A stretch of 64,000 nt of DNA from a virus, in the IMG/VR virus record IMGVR_UViG_3300046512_000168, positions 18,194 to 82,193 of that record; one strand, written 5' to 3'. Both the position numbers and the translations under genes were made by a program. Below are positions 6,936 through 14,311 of this stretch, in pieces (the first letter of the stretch is position 1; each line of letters opens with the position of its first letter). Under the pieces are notes generated by a model, which was given only the letters and a program-made list of their open reading frames with translations, was not told the origin of the DNA and ran no database searches.

Positions 6936-8089
6936 CCCCTAAAGTCGAGCTGCTTACGCGAGACGGAGGGCGGGCTTGGCTTCGCATGCCGTCGGCCCAG
7001 CCGTCGCAGGGGATGGTGTCGTCAGAAGCACTCACGCGTGACGACCTCGTGCATCTTTATGCCCAGCTTAGCGCACATCTTCGCGAGACGAGTGGCCAAC
7101 CCACTGTCGCGATCGCCGGCCGCGCCATTCAGCTCGAAGACGCACCTGTAGCCGCCCCGACTTTGCAACCCGTTGCACTATCCACATCTGTCGCAGTGCC
7201 GTCGAACTTTCGCGCCATTGATCGGACCCCTGCCGTAGGAGACTGGTTCCTCATCTTACGCCGCGAAGGCTCGACGTCGGACTGCACAGTCGGCCGTCTC
7301 TACCAGGTCACACGGGTTGACGTCGAGGGCCGCTCAATTCCAGCTATCTCTTTCGTCGACGATGTCGGTGATCGCGTGTCGATGTTCTCTGGACGTGGCG
7401 TTAGCTGGGAGTTAGTCGAGCCGGCGCTGGTCGAGCCGGCGCCCCTGACGTTCAACTGGGACGCCGTAAACGATCTGAGGCCGAGACCAGAGCATTACCC
7501 GCCTCCCGCAGAGACGTTCCCGGTCGAAGGGTCTACTTGGCCGTGGCGCGTCGTCACCGATCGGCCGCCTGTCGTGGGAGACTGGGTGCGCATCACGCAT
7601 GTCCCTGATGAATATAGCGATTTCACTGCCGAGGTTGGCGGCGTCGTGCAGCTAATCGACGTCGACACAGACGAGTGGAGCAGAAACGGGGCATGGGATG
7701 GCAGCCATCACGCAGACGACTACATGGTATGGCATGATGGGGACATGAGCTGTGTCCAGGCCGAGCTGGTCGAGCGCGTTACCAATCCGATCGTCTATCG
7801 CGCCGTGGCTACGACGACAGACACGATGGTCGAGCCTTTGGCGGAGAGCCGCGTTGTCCCCGGAAGCCTGCGCATCAACGAGCTGACACTAGACGGCTAT
7901 GATAGCGTCCCCATGCCGGTGCTTGTGCAGAGCCTTGCCGAAACGATTACAGGCGTCACCCGAGAGACATTCCGCGCGCTCTTCCTGGAGCATGTCGAGG
8001 AACTGAGCCACGCTATAGACGCAGCGGTAACCGAGCTGGATGATGACCAATGGTTAGGCGCCATCCGCAGGATGCGGGAGAGGTCATGA
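6932..8089 (+). CDS. Protein with two SH3-like VGDW repeats
   Basis: The 385-residue protein contains two similar modules: RTPAVGDWFLILRREG at about residue 95 and RPPVVGDWVRITHVPD at about residue 210. Each is a beta-rich, KOW or SH3-like domain. Upstream of the first is an internal GRAIQL sequence, like the shared tail, and a Leu-Gln-Pro-Val-Ala encoded by a palindromic site. The C-terminal 90 residues are helical. No function is known; a binding or scaffolding role is a guess. Confidence 0.75.
   Translation: MTPKVELLTRDGGRAWLRMPSAQPSQGMVSSEALTRDDLVHLYAQLSAHLRETSGQPTVAIAGRAIQLEDAPVAAPTLQPVALSTSVAVPSNFRAIDRTPAVGDWFLILRREGSTSDCTVGRLYQVTRVDVEGRSIPAISFVDDVGDRVSMFSGRGVSWELVEPALVEPAPLTFNWDAVNDLRPRPEHYPPPAETFPVEGSTWPWRVVTDRPPVVGDWVRITHVPDEYSDFTAEVGGVVQLIDVDTDEWSRNGAWDGSHHADDYMVWHDGDMSCVQAELVERVTNPIVYRAVATTTDTMVEPLAESRVVPGSLRINELTLDGYDSVPMPVLVQSLAETITGVTRETFRALFLEHVEELSHAIDAAVTELDDDQWLGAIRRMRERS
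7163..7177. repeat. Intragenic palindrome, site 7
   Basis: TTGCAACCCGTTGCA, read as L-Q-P-V-A in an Ala/Pro/Val-rich linker (DAPVAAPTLQPVALS). Confidence 0.75.
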
Positions 8090-8114
8090 ACGGGCAGGGC
8101 GCTAGACATATAAT

Positions 8115-8143
8115 TTGACAAACACTCATACATATGAGATAGT
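8115..8143 (+). promoter_or_regulatory. Early promoter 4
   Basis: TTGACA at 8115-8120, spacer AACACTCATACATATGA, and GATAGT at 8138-8143. No palindrome is adjacent; the nearest is inside the second gene at 8424. Confidence 0.85.
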
Positions 8144-8166
8144 CAAAGGAGATGAAAGGGCAGGGC

Positions 8167-8400
8167 ATGAGCAGGGCAATCGATTTCACACCGGAAGAGC
8201 ACCACGAGGAAAAAGAGTTCGGCCCTCTGTGGCTCCCGCCGCATACCTGCGACGACTTCAATGACCACGAGTGCGGCATCTGCAGAATGCGCTCCCAGAT
8301 GCGCGCCTATTACGAAAAGTGCCGGCAGGAATATAAGATCGCCTGCGCGGCTGATCGCGGCGAATGGACGCCGCGCGAGACGAGGGCAACGGCATTATGA
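8167..8400 (+). CDS. Small Cys-containing protein, EWTP tail
   Basis: The 77-residue protein probably starts at ATG 8167, with AGGG six bases upstream. ATG 8152 is in frame but would sit at the predicted transcript start. His and Cys residues (HTCDDFNDHECGICRM) could bind zinc. The end GEWTPRETRATAL resembles GEWTPKKKRAVIL in the next protein, so the two may share a domain. Function is unknown. Confidence 0.7.
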   Translation: MSRAIDFTPEEHHEEKEFGPLWLPPHTCDDFNDHECGICRMRSQMRAYYEKCRQEYKIACAADRGEWTPRETRATAL

Positions 8401-8894
8401 CACGCGCACTCGAACTGGAAGAATTGCAACGCGTTGCACCATCGGAGGCGCCGCCCGAGCCGATACCTGAATTCACCCATATAAGGCATGACGGCTATAC
8501 GTGGTGCGGCTATGCCAAGGGCAAGTACGGCGACCATGAGCGCGGCCATCTCTACTCAACAGTCACCAACAGGGCCCAGCGCGTCGCTATGTGGCAGAGC
8601 AACCAACTCTACGGAGACGGGTCGCTGACCATCGACTGGGTCGAGAACGGCTGGAAAGTCTGCCCGCACTGCGAACGTGATAAGTGGAGCGAGGAGAACA
8701 AGGACGCCCTGGCTGCGCAGCGCAGGTACGCGGCCGAGGAGATAGCGATCGCCAAGGCCGAGGCCGGCGAATGGACGCCCAAGAAGAAGCGCGCTGTCAT
8801 CCTACGCGAGCATGGTCAGCCAGAGACAGTGCTGCGCGCCAGGCCATTTTCCGACTTCAAGACAACGGAAGAACTGATCGAGGCGTGGAAATGA
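8397..8894 (+). CDS. Zinc-ribbon-like protein, paralogue of upstream gene
   Basis: The 165-residue protein starts at ATG 8397, overlapping the previous stop. Leu-Gln-Arg-Val-Ala at residues 10-14 is encoded by a perfect palindrome. The middle has CPHCERDKW, a half zinc-ribbon, followed by a helical segment and GEWTPKKKRAVIL, shared with the gene upstream. The last 25 residues are extra. No family is recognised. Confidence 0.75.
   Translation: MTRALELEELQRVAPSEAPPEPIPEFTHIRHDGYTWCGYAKGKYGDHERGHLYSTVTNRAQRVAMWQSNQLYGDGSLTIDWVENGWKVCPHCERDKWSEENKDALAAQRRYAAEEIAIAKAEAGEWTPKKKRAVILREHGQPETVLRARPFSDFKTTEELIEAWK
8424..8438. repeat. Intragenic palindrome, site 8
   Basis: TTGCAACGCGTTGCA, read as L-Q-R-V-A near the N-terminus of the gene at 8397. 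Confidence 0.75.
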
Positions 8895-8929
8895 AAGCTA
8901 CTCCAGGACAACGAGAGCAGTTGCTATGA
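8891..8929 (+). CDS. 12-codon mini-ORF bridging two genes
   Basis: An ATG at 8891 overlaps the stop of the gene upstream (ATGA), and the TGA at 8927-8929 overlaps the ATG of the gene downstream (ATGA). The product would be MKATPGQREQLL. It may simply carry ribosomes across a 31-base gap, since the downstream gene has a weak ribosome-binding site. Confidence 0.4.
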   Translation: MKATPGQREQLL

Positions 8930-9276
8930 AGAAAAGCTGCCACATCACCGTGGACTACGAAGGCGGGACTGCCTGCGCCTGGGCGATCGAGCGCACGGCC
9001 AAGGGTGTCGAAGAGCGGATAGAAGAACTGTGCCGGCCCGAGATGCGCGGCAGCCAGCAGATCACCCCGAGAAGAATGCCTACGAAGATAACACTTCACG
9101 TCGACGTGGAAAGCCAAGGCTTCAAGGTATGGGCCGTGGGCACTGACGGCTACGAGAAGGTGGAGGAGCGCGCCCTAGCCCTGCTCGCCGCCACGAGCAG
9201 AGAATTCAACCGTCTGCACGGCATCGAGCCCGCCGTCGACGAGTACGCGATAGAGAAGAGGGCGATCCAGTTATGA
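8926..9276 (+). CDS. Hypothetical protein with KRAIQL tail
   Basis: The 116-residue product starts MKKSCHITVDYEGG. It has a beta strand, a helix (RTAKGVEERIEELC), further strands and a helix, so a small alpha/beta fold is likely. It ends in YAIEKRAIQL, a copy of the shared tail whose codons contain the ribosome-binding site (AGAGGG) for the next gene. Function is unknown. Confidence 0.75.
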   Translation: MKKSCHITVDYEGGTACAWAIERTAKGVEERIEELCRPEMRGSQQITPRRMPTKITLHVDVESQGFKVWAVGTDGYEKVEERALALLAATSREFNRLHGIEPAVDEYAIEKRAIQL

Positions 9277-9476
9277 GCCAGCCCAATGCGATAAGCTGCG
9301 CAACCTGCGTTTACCGACACACATATACCATCAACTCGGTCTGCCGGCGAAACCCGCCGACGGCGCTCCCAGGCGGCAACGTCTGGCCGAAGGTCGGGGA
9401 GTTGGATTGGTGCGGCGAGTGGCAGCCGAAGAGCGAGCCCATGCCCATCCAGCCGAGGCGATCGCTTAGCCTCTGA
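9273..9476 (+). CDS. Small Cys-rich phage protein
   Basis: The 67-residue protein has the pattern C-x2-C-x12-C-R-R-N-P-P, then WPKV and DWCGEW. This is a widespread small phage and bacterial family that probably binds one zinc ion through four Cys. Its role is unknown. It ends QPRRSLSL, a divergent copy of the shared tail, and is last in the operon from promoter 4. Confidence 0.8.
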   Translation: MSQPNAISCATCVYRHTYTINSVCRRNPPTALPGGNVWPKVGELDWCGEWQPKSEPMPIQPRRSLSL

Positions 9477-9507
9477 AGAAAATACTTGACATCAACTAAT
9501 TTAGGCT

Positions 9508-9536
9508 TTGACAAACACTTAAACATATGTAAAAGT
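9508..9536 (+). promoter_or_regulatory. Early promoter 5
   Basis: TTGACA at 9508-9513, spacer AACACTTAAACATATGT, and AAAAGT at 9531-9536, a weak -10. Confidence 0.75.
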
Positions 9537-9558
9537 CAAAAATGAAGGCTACAGGTTT

Positions 9559-9573
9559 TTGCAACGCGTTGCA
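9559..9573. promoter_or_regulatory. Palindromic site 9, downstream of promoter 5
   Basis: TTGCAACGCGTTGCA lies about 16-30 bases after the expected transcription start, so a bound protein would more likely block than activate. Confidence 0.75.
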
Positions 9574-9587
9574 GACAGGAGATGGGC

Positions 9588-10142
9588 ATGGCCGAGAATT
9601 TCGACAAGATGTGCGAGGCAGTCATCGATAAGTGCGGGCTCGATGGCGCAATCCCTTGGATCATGATGGCCTCGCTCCTCTACTACCACGCGGACATTTC
9701 CATCCTCACCGATCCATTCTACGACAAGCTTACGCGCGAGCTGCACGGCAACTGGGCCGAGCTGAAACACCCACACAAAGCGCTGATCGACAAGGACGGC
9801 CTGAAAACGGGCAGCCTCTATAACCTGAAGATCGAGAACTATCCGAAGAGCGTGCGCGGCGCGGCCTTCTCTCTCATCACCGGCAAGGGCTTCGGCCTCG
9901 ACGTCAAGAAGCGCGACGCCATCTATTACGCCGACTTCGAGCCACCTGAATATGCCTTCGACACCTATGTCTATGGCGAGCGCAAGGAGACCTGGCGCCA
10001 GTACCAGGCCCGCCTCAATCCGCCGAGCGAGATCGAGCTCGCCGAAGCCGTGATGGCAGCCATCATTCCGCCACCCGAGCCTGAGCCTGTCTTCAATATT
10101 CGCAAGCGCGTCCGGCCGACTAATGAAGGAGTAAGTGCATGA
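9588..10142 (+). CDS. Protein resembling a ligase N-terminal subdomain, IRKRVR tail
   Basis: The 184-residue protein starts at ATG 9588, six bases after GGAG; ATG 9582 is in frame but abuts it. The segment YYHADISILTDPFYDKLTRE recalls the Ia subdomain of NAD-dependent DNA ligases (YY-x3-D-x-S-x3-YD-x-L-x3-L). No adenylation domain follows, so it is not a ligase itself. The Pro-rich end contains FNIRKRVRP, one of the basic tail motifs. The assignment is tentative. Confidence 0.6.
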   Translation: MAENFDKMCEAVIDKCGLDGAIPWIMMASLLYYHADISILTDPFYDKLTRELHGNWAELKHPHKALIDKDGLKTGSLYNLKIENYPKSVRGAAFSLITGKGFGLDVKKRDAIYYADFEPPEYAFDTYVYGERKETWRQYQARLNPPSEIELAEAVMAAIIPPPEPEPVFNIRKRVRPTNEGVSA

Positions 10143-10309
10143 GCGTATTCGCCAAGGACCCCTGGGTTCTGTTCTGGATCGTCCTTGTCATCGTGCTGCT
10201 GATCCGATCCATGTGGAAGAGCAGGGAGCGCACGATCAGGATCAAGGAGCGGGGCTGGCCGCCGAACCATCTCGATGCCAACGGCGACTTCAGGGAAATC
10301 GACGAGTAA
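10139..10309 (+). CDS. Small single-pass membrane protein
   Basis: This 56-residue ORF starts at ATG 10139 in an ATGA overlap, with AAGGAG upstream. Residues 8-22 (PWVLFWIVLVIVLLI) form a transmembrane helix, followed by a basic cytoplasmic segment (RSMWKSRERTIRIKERG). Holin-like or small regulatory membrane roles are possible; nothing decides between them. Confidence 0.7.
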   Translation: MSVFAKDPWVLFWIVLVIVLLIRSMWKSRERTIRIKERGWPPNHLDANGDFREIDE

Positions 10310-10340
10310 TCCATCCAACCCAGAGAGGGGCAGACGCCAC

Positions 10341-11657
10341 ATGAAACGCGTCAGACACTTTAAGAACCAGAAAACCTACCGGCGGCTCGGCGAAGCACTC
10401 TTCCAGGTGAGCACGACAGATGTACGCCGCGCTCCGCACTTAGCCAGCAGTGAGCACTATGACGGCGAGACCGGCAACTACGTCAAGCAGCGCATCGTCC
10501 GTGACGGCGACCCGGTCGAAGTCTATCAGTCCGAGGAAGAAGGCAAATTCTTCGTGCGCTTCCCCGATGAGATGAACGACGAGGCGCGCTTCATCTCCGA
10601 CGGAGAGACGAACGACAGCGCCCTCTGGGACATGCTCGAAAACCTCTTGCGCGAGGAGGCCATCTCCGATTGGATGAACGACTGCAGGCCTTACGTCGAG
10701 GGCACCCATCTGGCGCGCGACGAGAGACGCGGTCGCATCCGTGCGCTCAAGACCATCCTGCAGACGCAGCGCACCGCCATCCACGCGCCGACTGATATGC
10801 AACCCGTTGCAAGCAAGACCCTCGTGCCGATCAGTGCCGACGGCAAATACGTCTTCATCGACGGGCGCGGCGACGTGCCGATCCTCTACGACTGCGAAGG
10901 CGAGATGACCGACAGCGAGGCGGTCGATCTGATCAACCAGCTCTTTCGTGAAAACGACGTCCGTGATGGAAGCACGTTCACGCATGGGGCGGCGCGCGCC
11001 ATGCTGCAGGGGATGGCCGTTCGGGCTTACAGAGCCGGCCGAGACGACGGCTTCACAAAAGGCTGGAACGCCGCACCGAAGACAGAGGACACTATCCCCA
11101 AGCTGGAGAACTGCGGGCAGTACCTGGCGCGGGACAACACAGGCCAGTGGCATTACATCAATCACGCGAACACCTGGCAGGGATGCCCTGACCCACTCCC
11201 TGACGTGCGCATCGACGACAACCCCGATCACGACGGCACGGATGGGGCGCATCCCGCATGGTGGCGCGGCAATGACCATGGCCTCCATCGCGTCGCGGAC
11301 CTCGTGACCTTCTGGATCACCGAACCTGACATGGGCAAAGTGATGGCCGGCGCCTTCGGTGAGCCGCAGCTCGAACGCCTGCGCGCCTCTGTTATCGATC
11401 TGCGCCATAAGGTGGGTGGATCAGACGAGCGTGCACAGGCAGCATTCGAGCGGGGCTTCGAGGCAGGGGCTACCCGCATCATGAACGCCCGTCCCGACCC
11501 GCTCACTAAGACTGACCTGCGCGACGCGCTGGATTGCTTCTGGAACGCTGCGATCGGCGAGGCCCATCACAAGCAGGACAGCACGGCCTTCGCCGTCGCA
11601 TCGATCATGGCAAGCGGCATACAGGCTATTTCGAACAGCCTGAAGGAGGGCAAATGA
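10341..11657 (+). CDS. Large early protein of unknown function
   Basis: The 438-residue protein starts at ATG 10341 with GAGGGG upstream; the longer reading frame lacks a ribosome-binding site. The N-terminal part is basic (MKRVRHFKNQKTYRRLG). The middle carries Met-Gln-Pro-Val-Ala, encoded by a palindromic site. Residues 230-330 contain Trp- and Asp-rich segments (WHYINHANTWQGCPDPLPD), and the C-terminal 100 residues are helical. I do not recognise a family. Confidence 0.78.
   Translation: MKRVRHFKNQKTYRRLGEALFQVSTTDVRRAPHLASSEHYDGETGNYVKQRIVRDGDPVEVYQSEEEGKFFVRFPDEMNDEARFISDGETNDSALWDMLENLLREEAISDWMNDCRPYVEGTHLARDERRGRIRALKTILQTQRTAIHAPTDMQPVASKTLVPISADGKYVFIDGRGDVPILYDCEGEMTDSEAVDLINQLFRENDVRDGSTFTHGAARAMLQGMAVRAYRAGRDDGFTKGWNAAPKTEDTIPKLENCGQYLARDNTGQWHYINHANTWQGCPDPLPDVRIDDNPDHDGTDGAHPAWWRGNDHGLHRVADLVTFWITEPDMGKVMAGAFGEPQLERLRASVIDLRHKVGGSDERAQAAFERGFEAGATRIMNARPDPLTKTDLRDALDCFWNAAIGEAHHKQDSTAFAVASIMASGIQAISNSLKEGK
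10797..10812. repeat. Intragenic palindrome, site 10
   Basis: ATGCAACCCGTTGCAA, read as M-Q-P-V-A in a linker of the gene at 10341. Confidence 0.72.
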
Positions 11658-11884
11658 CAGAGTGGAACCGAGACATCAGCAGCGCCCCTAGGGTCGGGAA
11701 AATCTGGCTAGCTGTCCAGAACTTCCAAGTCGTCGGCCCGTCCTACTGGGTGGAAAGCCGCCAAGCCTGGGCCGGCCTCGGCAGCAAGGAAGAGCCGATC
11801 GCCTGGTATCCCTACTTCAAGCCGGAGCATCCGGACGCTAAGCCGGTTGAAGAGCCGGCTGTCAGGAAGCGGGTGCGCGCATGA
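11654..11884 (+). CDS. DUF551-like small protein, VRKRVRA tail
   Basis: The 76-residue product has the layout of DUF551-type phage proteins: a start with W-x-R-x-I-x-x-A-P (WNRDISSAPR), a central W, and IAWYPYFKPEHP near the end. The role of that family is unknown. The C-terminus AVRKRVRA matches the basic tail motif. It starts in an ATGA overlap with the large gene upstream. Confidence 0.75.
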   Translation: MTEWNRDISSAPRVGKIWLAVQNFQVVGPSYWVESRQAWAGLGSKEEPIAWYPYFKPEHPDAKPVEEPAVRKRVRA

Positions 11885-12102
11885 CTATGCCCCTGGAACG
11901 GATTTACGAGCTTGGCGAGGAGATCGTCATGCTTAGCCTGGGCGGCGCGCAGGTCATGCTCATGCTGTCCGACGGCAACGAGACATTCCACGATGCTCGT
12001 TTCGTCGGCTTCCAGCCAGGCGCGATTGTCATCATGCACGCCACGCAGCCGAAGGTCATTCCGTTCCAGGTCATCACCGAACTGGAGATCATGTACGTAT
12101 GA
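11881..12102 (+). CDS. Small beta-barrel-like protein
   Basis: A 73-residue protein beginning MTMPLERIYELGEEI, with several hydrophobic strands (AQVMLMLSDGNETFHDARFV and GAIVIMHATQPKVIPFQVI). The pattern fits an Sm- or SH3-like barrel. The overlap with the neighbours (4 bp each) shows it is part of the operon. Confidence 0.7.
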   Translation: MTMPLERIYELGEEIVMLSLGGAQVMLMLSDGNETFHDARFVGFQPGAIVIMHATQPKVIPFQVITELEIMYV

Positions 12103-12341
12103 GGCTCGGCGATATCGATGTGCGGGACCTCGCCAACAGGCTCATGAAGAAGGGCGACAACGTCGAGGCCAGGCGCAGGCAGAAGCGAGACGCAGACAGC
12201 CTAGCATTCGACGCGTCTGCCGGAATGATGGCATCGTCCTTCGTATTCTGGGGGCTATCGCAGGTGCTGACAGACATGGCCGACGCGCATGACGCCGTGC
12301 CACCAGTCAACGGCCGGGCCTTGGACCTTGCAGATGACTAG
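12099..12341 (+). CDS. Hypothetical protein with GRALDL tail
   Basis: The 80-residue protein is basic at residues 9-32, has a hydrophobic helix (GMMASSFVFWGLSQVLTDMA) that could associate with a membrane, and ends VNGRALDLADD, a copy of the shared tail. The next gene begins 8 bp before its stop. Confidence 0.72.
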   Translation: MRLGDIDVRDLANRLMKKGDNVEARRRQKRDADSLAFDASAGMMASSFVFWGLSQVLTDMADAHDAVPPVNGRALDLADD

Positions 12342-12558
12342 GCGTGAGGTGCACCTGACCCAGGACGAGGTCGTCATGCTGCGCGACGGTATCGTGCCGA
12401 CCAGCCTGCGTGATCGCCTCGCACCGGAGAACAGGCGCACCAAGCGCTGCGAGGCGTGCGGTGGTCATTCCGGGAATGCGTCGGCCACCTGCAAACACTG
12501 CGGCAAGTCCTTCGAGTTGGTGGCGAAACCGTGGCATTGCAGGGTCAAGCGCAAGTGA
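12334..12558 (+). CDS. Zinc-ribbon protein
   Basis: The 74-residue ORF starts at ATG 12334. It has the ribbon CEACGGHSGNASATCKHCGK (C-x2-C-x10-C-x2-C) at about residues 33-52, preceded by a short helical domain and followed by a basic end. Such proteins usually bind nucleic acid or an RNA polymerase surface. It is the last gene in the operon. Confidence 0.75.
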   Translation: MTRREVHLTQDEVVMLRDGIVPTSLRDRLAPENRRTKRCEACGGHSGNASATCKHCGKSFELVAKPWHCRVKRK

Positions 12559-12560
12559 TT

Positions 12561-12576
12561 TTGCAACGCGTTGCAA
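12561..12576. promoter_or_regulatory. Palindromic site 11, perfect, upstream of promoter 6
   Basis: TTGCAACGCGTTGCAA, ending 10 bp before the -35 box. Confidence 0.8.
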
Positions 12577-12586
12577 CGTATATTTG

Positions 12587-12615
12587 TTGACAAACACTTA
12601 GATATGTAGGATATT
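12587..12615 (+). promoter_or_regulatory. Early promoter 6
   Basis: TTGACA at 12587-12592, spacer AACACTTAGATATGTAG, and GATATT at 12610-12615. Confidence 0.87.
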
Positions 12616-12641
12616 TTATTATCAACAAGGGGAGACGGGAA

Positions 12642-12833
12642 ATGCGGACGATGGCGAAAATGACCTTCCAGAAGGGCGACGAGACCTTCTCCAGCGAGGG
12701 TAACTTTAACGAGCAGTGCAACGCGGCCGAGGAGCACTTTGGCGTCTCTCGTCGCGAAGGCGAATGGAACATGCTGGGCCTGCTTATGGTCTGGTACTTC
12801 ATGGACGAAATCGAAGACTGCATGGCGGATTGA
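12642..12833 (+). CDS. Small acidic hypothetical protein
   Basis: The 63-residue protein starts at ATG 12642 after GGGGAG. It has an N-terminal polar half and a hydrophobic segment (MLGLLMVWYFMDEIEDCMAD) that is too charged to be a clear membrane helix. Its TGA shares a base with the next ATG. Confidence 0.72.
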   Translation: MRTMAKMTFQKGDETFSSEGNFNEQCNAAEEHFGVSRREGEWNMLGLLMVWYFMDEIEDCMAD

Positions 12834-13453
12834 TGAACCAGCGCGTCCAGCCCCATGTCTTGTCAGTCACCCCGCTGGAGCAGGAGCCCCGGCGGGCGAT
12901 GGACCTCTGCGAAGAGGAGCTGGTGCGGGACGGGCGCGAAAAGCTGCTTGACCTCACCAAGCGCGAGCTGATCCTCATGATCGAGGCGCTGGAGGGGCAG
13001 AACGAACGCTTCAAGCAATACATCGCGCAGTACGAGGCGATCCAGGTCAATGACCGTGAGGAGAAGCACAATCTCCGGACGGCGGGCGTCGCGCTCAAGC
13101 ACAAGATCGAAGAGCTGGAGCGCACCACGGTTGACACGGCAGACGCACGTTTCATTCTCAGGAACCTAATCTATTCGCTGCTGCACACCGTCCATGTTCT
13201 GCCAGAGGGCGAGCGAACGCGGCCGGCAATGCTGGCTATTAGGCGCATCGAGCATCAGGTCTACAAGACGGCCTTCGTGCTGCGGTGGCTCGAAAGCGAT
13301 ATGGACCTTGCCTGCGCCATATGGCAACTCTGCAAGTGGGCCTGCTACCTGCCGCGCGAGACGTCCAATATCTACCGGGCATGGGCGCGCGCCGACGAGG
13401 ACTGCATGCCGACCCTTCTCACCGAGATCATTCTACGGGACACAAAAGTATGA
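12833..13453 (+). CDS. Coiled-coil protein
   Basis: The 206-residue protein has a long helical region from about residue 25 to 100, with heptad-like runs (LDLTKRELILMIEALEGQNE and KHKIEELERT), and a helical C-terminal half rich in Trp and Cys (DLACAIWQLCKWACYLP). No family recognised. The start at ATG 12833 fits the TGATG junction. Confidence 0.75.
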   Translation: MNQRVQPHVLSVTPLEQEPRRAMDLCEEELVRDGREKLLDLTKRELILMIEALEGQNERFKQYIAQYEAIQVNDREEKHNLRTAGVALKHKIEELERTTVDTADARFILRNLIYSLLHTVHVLPEGERTRPAMLAIRRIEHQVYKTAFVLRWLESDMDLACAIWQLCKWACYLPRETSNIYRAWARADEDCMPTLLTEIILRDTKV

Positions 13454-14232
13454 CTGACCCGCGCAGCCTTTGGAAACGCCTCAAGGACTTTCTGTTCAAG
13501 GAACCGAACATCATAGCCGGAAGCACGATGCAACGGGTTATCGGAGGCTTGCGCGACGGCGAAGTCGCAGTCCATCTGTCGCGGCCAGACCAGCGTATAA
13601 AGGGCGAGCCCGGTCATCGCATCAAGGACAGCGATTTGCGGCCTTTCGGGACACCTGGGCATTTATACTATGACCCAGCCGCTATGCAGTGGATGGTCTT
13701 CATGCGCGATGGCAGCACGCGTGAGTTCGAATGGGACGATGCCAGCAGCGCCTGGAACTGCGTCGTGGCCGAGCGAGAGGCCATAGATCGCCAGCCTGCG
13801 GTAGCGGCCGAACCAGTCGCGCCAGCCGTCGGCACGGTTTACGCGGTAGCGGGACCTAACAGCTCCGTTGCGTGGGAGCTTGTCAATTCCGACAGGACGG
13901 TCACTCGGTACCAGAACCAGATCGACGCGCTGAATGCGAGGAACCAGCAACGCGTAGCTGACCCAAGGCATAGCCATTCTGTCTTCGACCCAGGGCATAG
14001 CCACGCCATAACCCCTATAATCCACGTAGGCGTCGACGTAGGCACCCGAGACGAGAGCGTCGTTATAGAGAACATGAACACCATGCTCGACGCAGAAATG
14101 CGCCGCTACCTGACGACACGGGCGCGCAACATGGCCGGCAGGCAGGTCGAGACGGTGACCGTGAACGTGCCCGCTCCATCAGAGCCGAACATCCTGGCCG
14201 GTAGGAAGCGCGTGCTCGATCTCGGAGAATAA
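13450..14232 (+). CDS. Early protein with tail-fibre-like DPGHSH repeat
   Basis: The 260-residue product starts at ATG 13450. It includes an N-terminal basic helix, a beta-rich middle (RPFGTPGHLYYDPAAMQWMV), and near residues 173-189 the repeat DPRHSHSVFDPGHSHAI. The same kind of HxH repeat occurs in the collar fibre at 62118, where similar motifs bind metal in trimeric tail proteins. It ends PNILAGRKRVLDLGE, a long version of the shared tail. An early gene with a fibre motif is unusual. Confidence 0.72.
   Translation: MTDPRSLWKRLKDFLFKEPNIIAGSTMQRVIGGLRDGEVAVHLSRPDQRIKGEPGHRIKDSDLRPFGTPGHLYYDPAAMQWMVFMRDGSTREFEWDDASSAWNCVVAEREAIDRQPAVAAEPVAPAVGTVYAVAGPNSSVAWELVNSDRTVTRYQNQIDALNARNQQRVADPRHSHSVFDPGHSHAITPIIHVGVDVGTRDESVVIENMNTMLDAEMRRYLTTRARNMAGRQVETVTVNVPAPSEPNILAGRKRVLDLGE
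13528..13540. repeat. Degenerate intragenic palindrome, site 12
   Basis: ATGCAACGGGTTA, read as M-Q-R-V-I; the right half has decayed. It is included because frame and left half fit the series. Confidence 0.4.
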
Positions 14233-14233
14233 T

Positions 14234-14248
14234 TTGCAACGCGTTGCA
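14234..14248. promoter_or_regulatory. Palindromic site 13, upstream of promoter 7
   Basis: TTGCAACGCGTTGCA, ending 6 bp before the -35 box. Confidence 0.8.
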
Positions 14249-14254
14249 TTTTGA

Positions 14255-14283
14255 TTGACAAACACTTGTATATGTACAACAGT
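14255..14283 (+). promoter_or_regulatory. Early promoter 7
   Basis: TTGACA at 14255-14260, spacer AACACTTGTATATGTAC, and AACAGT at 14278-14283, a weak -10. Confidence 0.78.
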
Positions 14284-14311
14284 ACATTATGAGAATTGCG
14301 GAGAGCTGAAC

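Noticed and set aside
9486-9514. Extra promoter at TTGACA 9486
   Set aside because: No -10 at 16-18 bp and no conserved spacer; promoter 5 is just downstream.
9588-10142. NAD-dependent DNA ligase
   Set aside because: Only a short Ia-like segment is visible; there is no KxDG adenylation motif.
10275-10340. Earlier start for the gene at 10341
   Set aside because: The extension runs through the end of the gene upstream, is low-complexity and lacks a ribosome-binding site.
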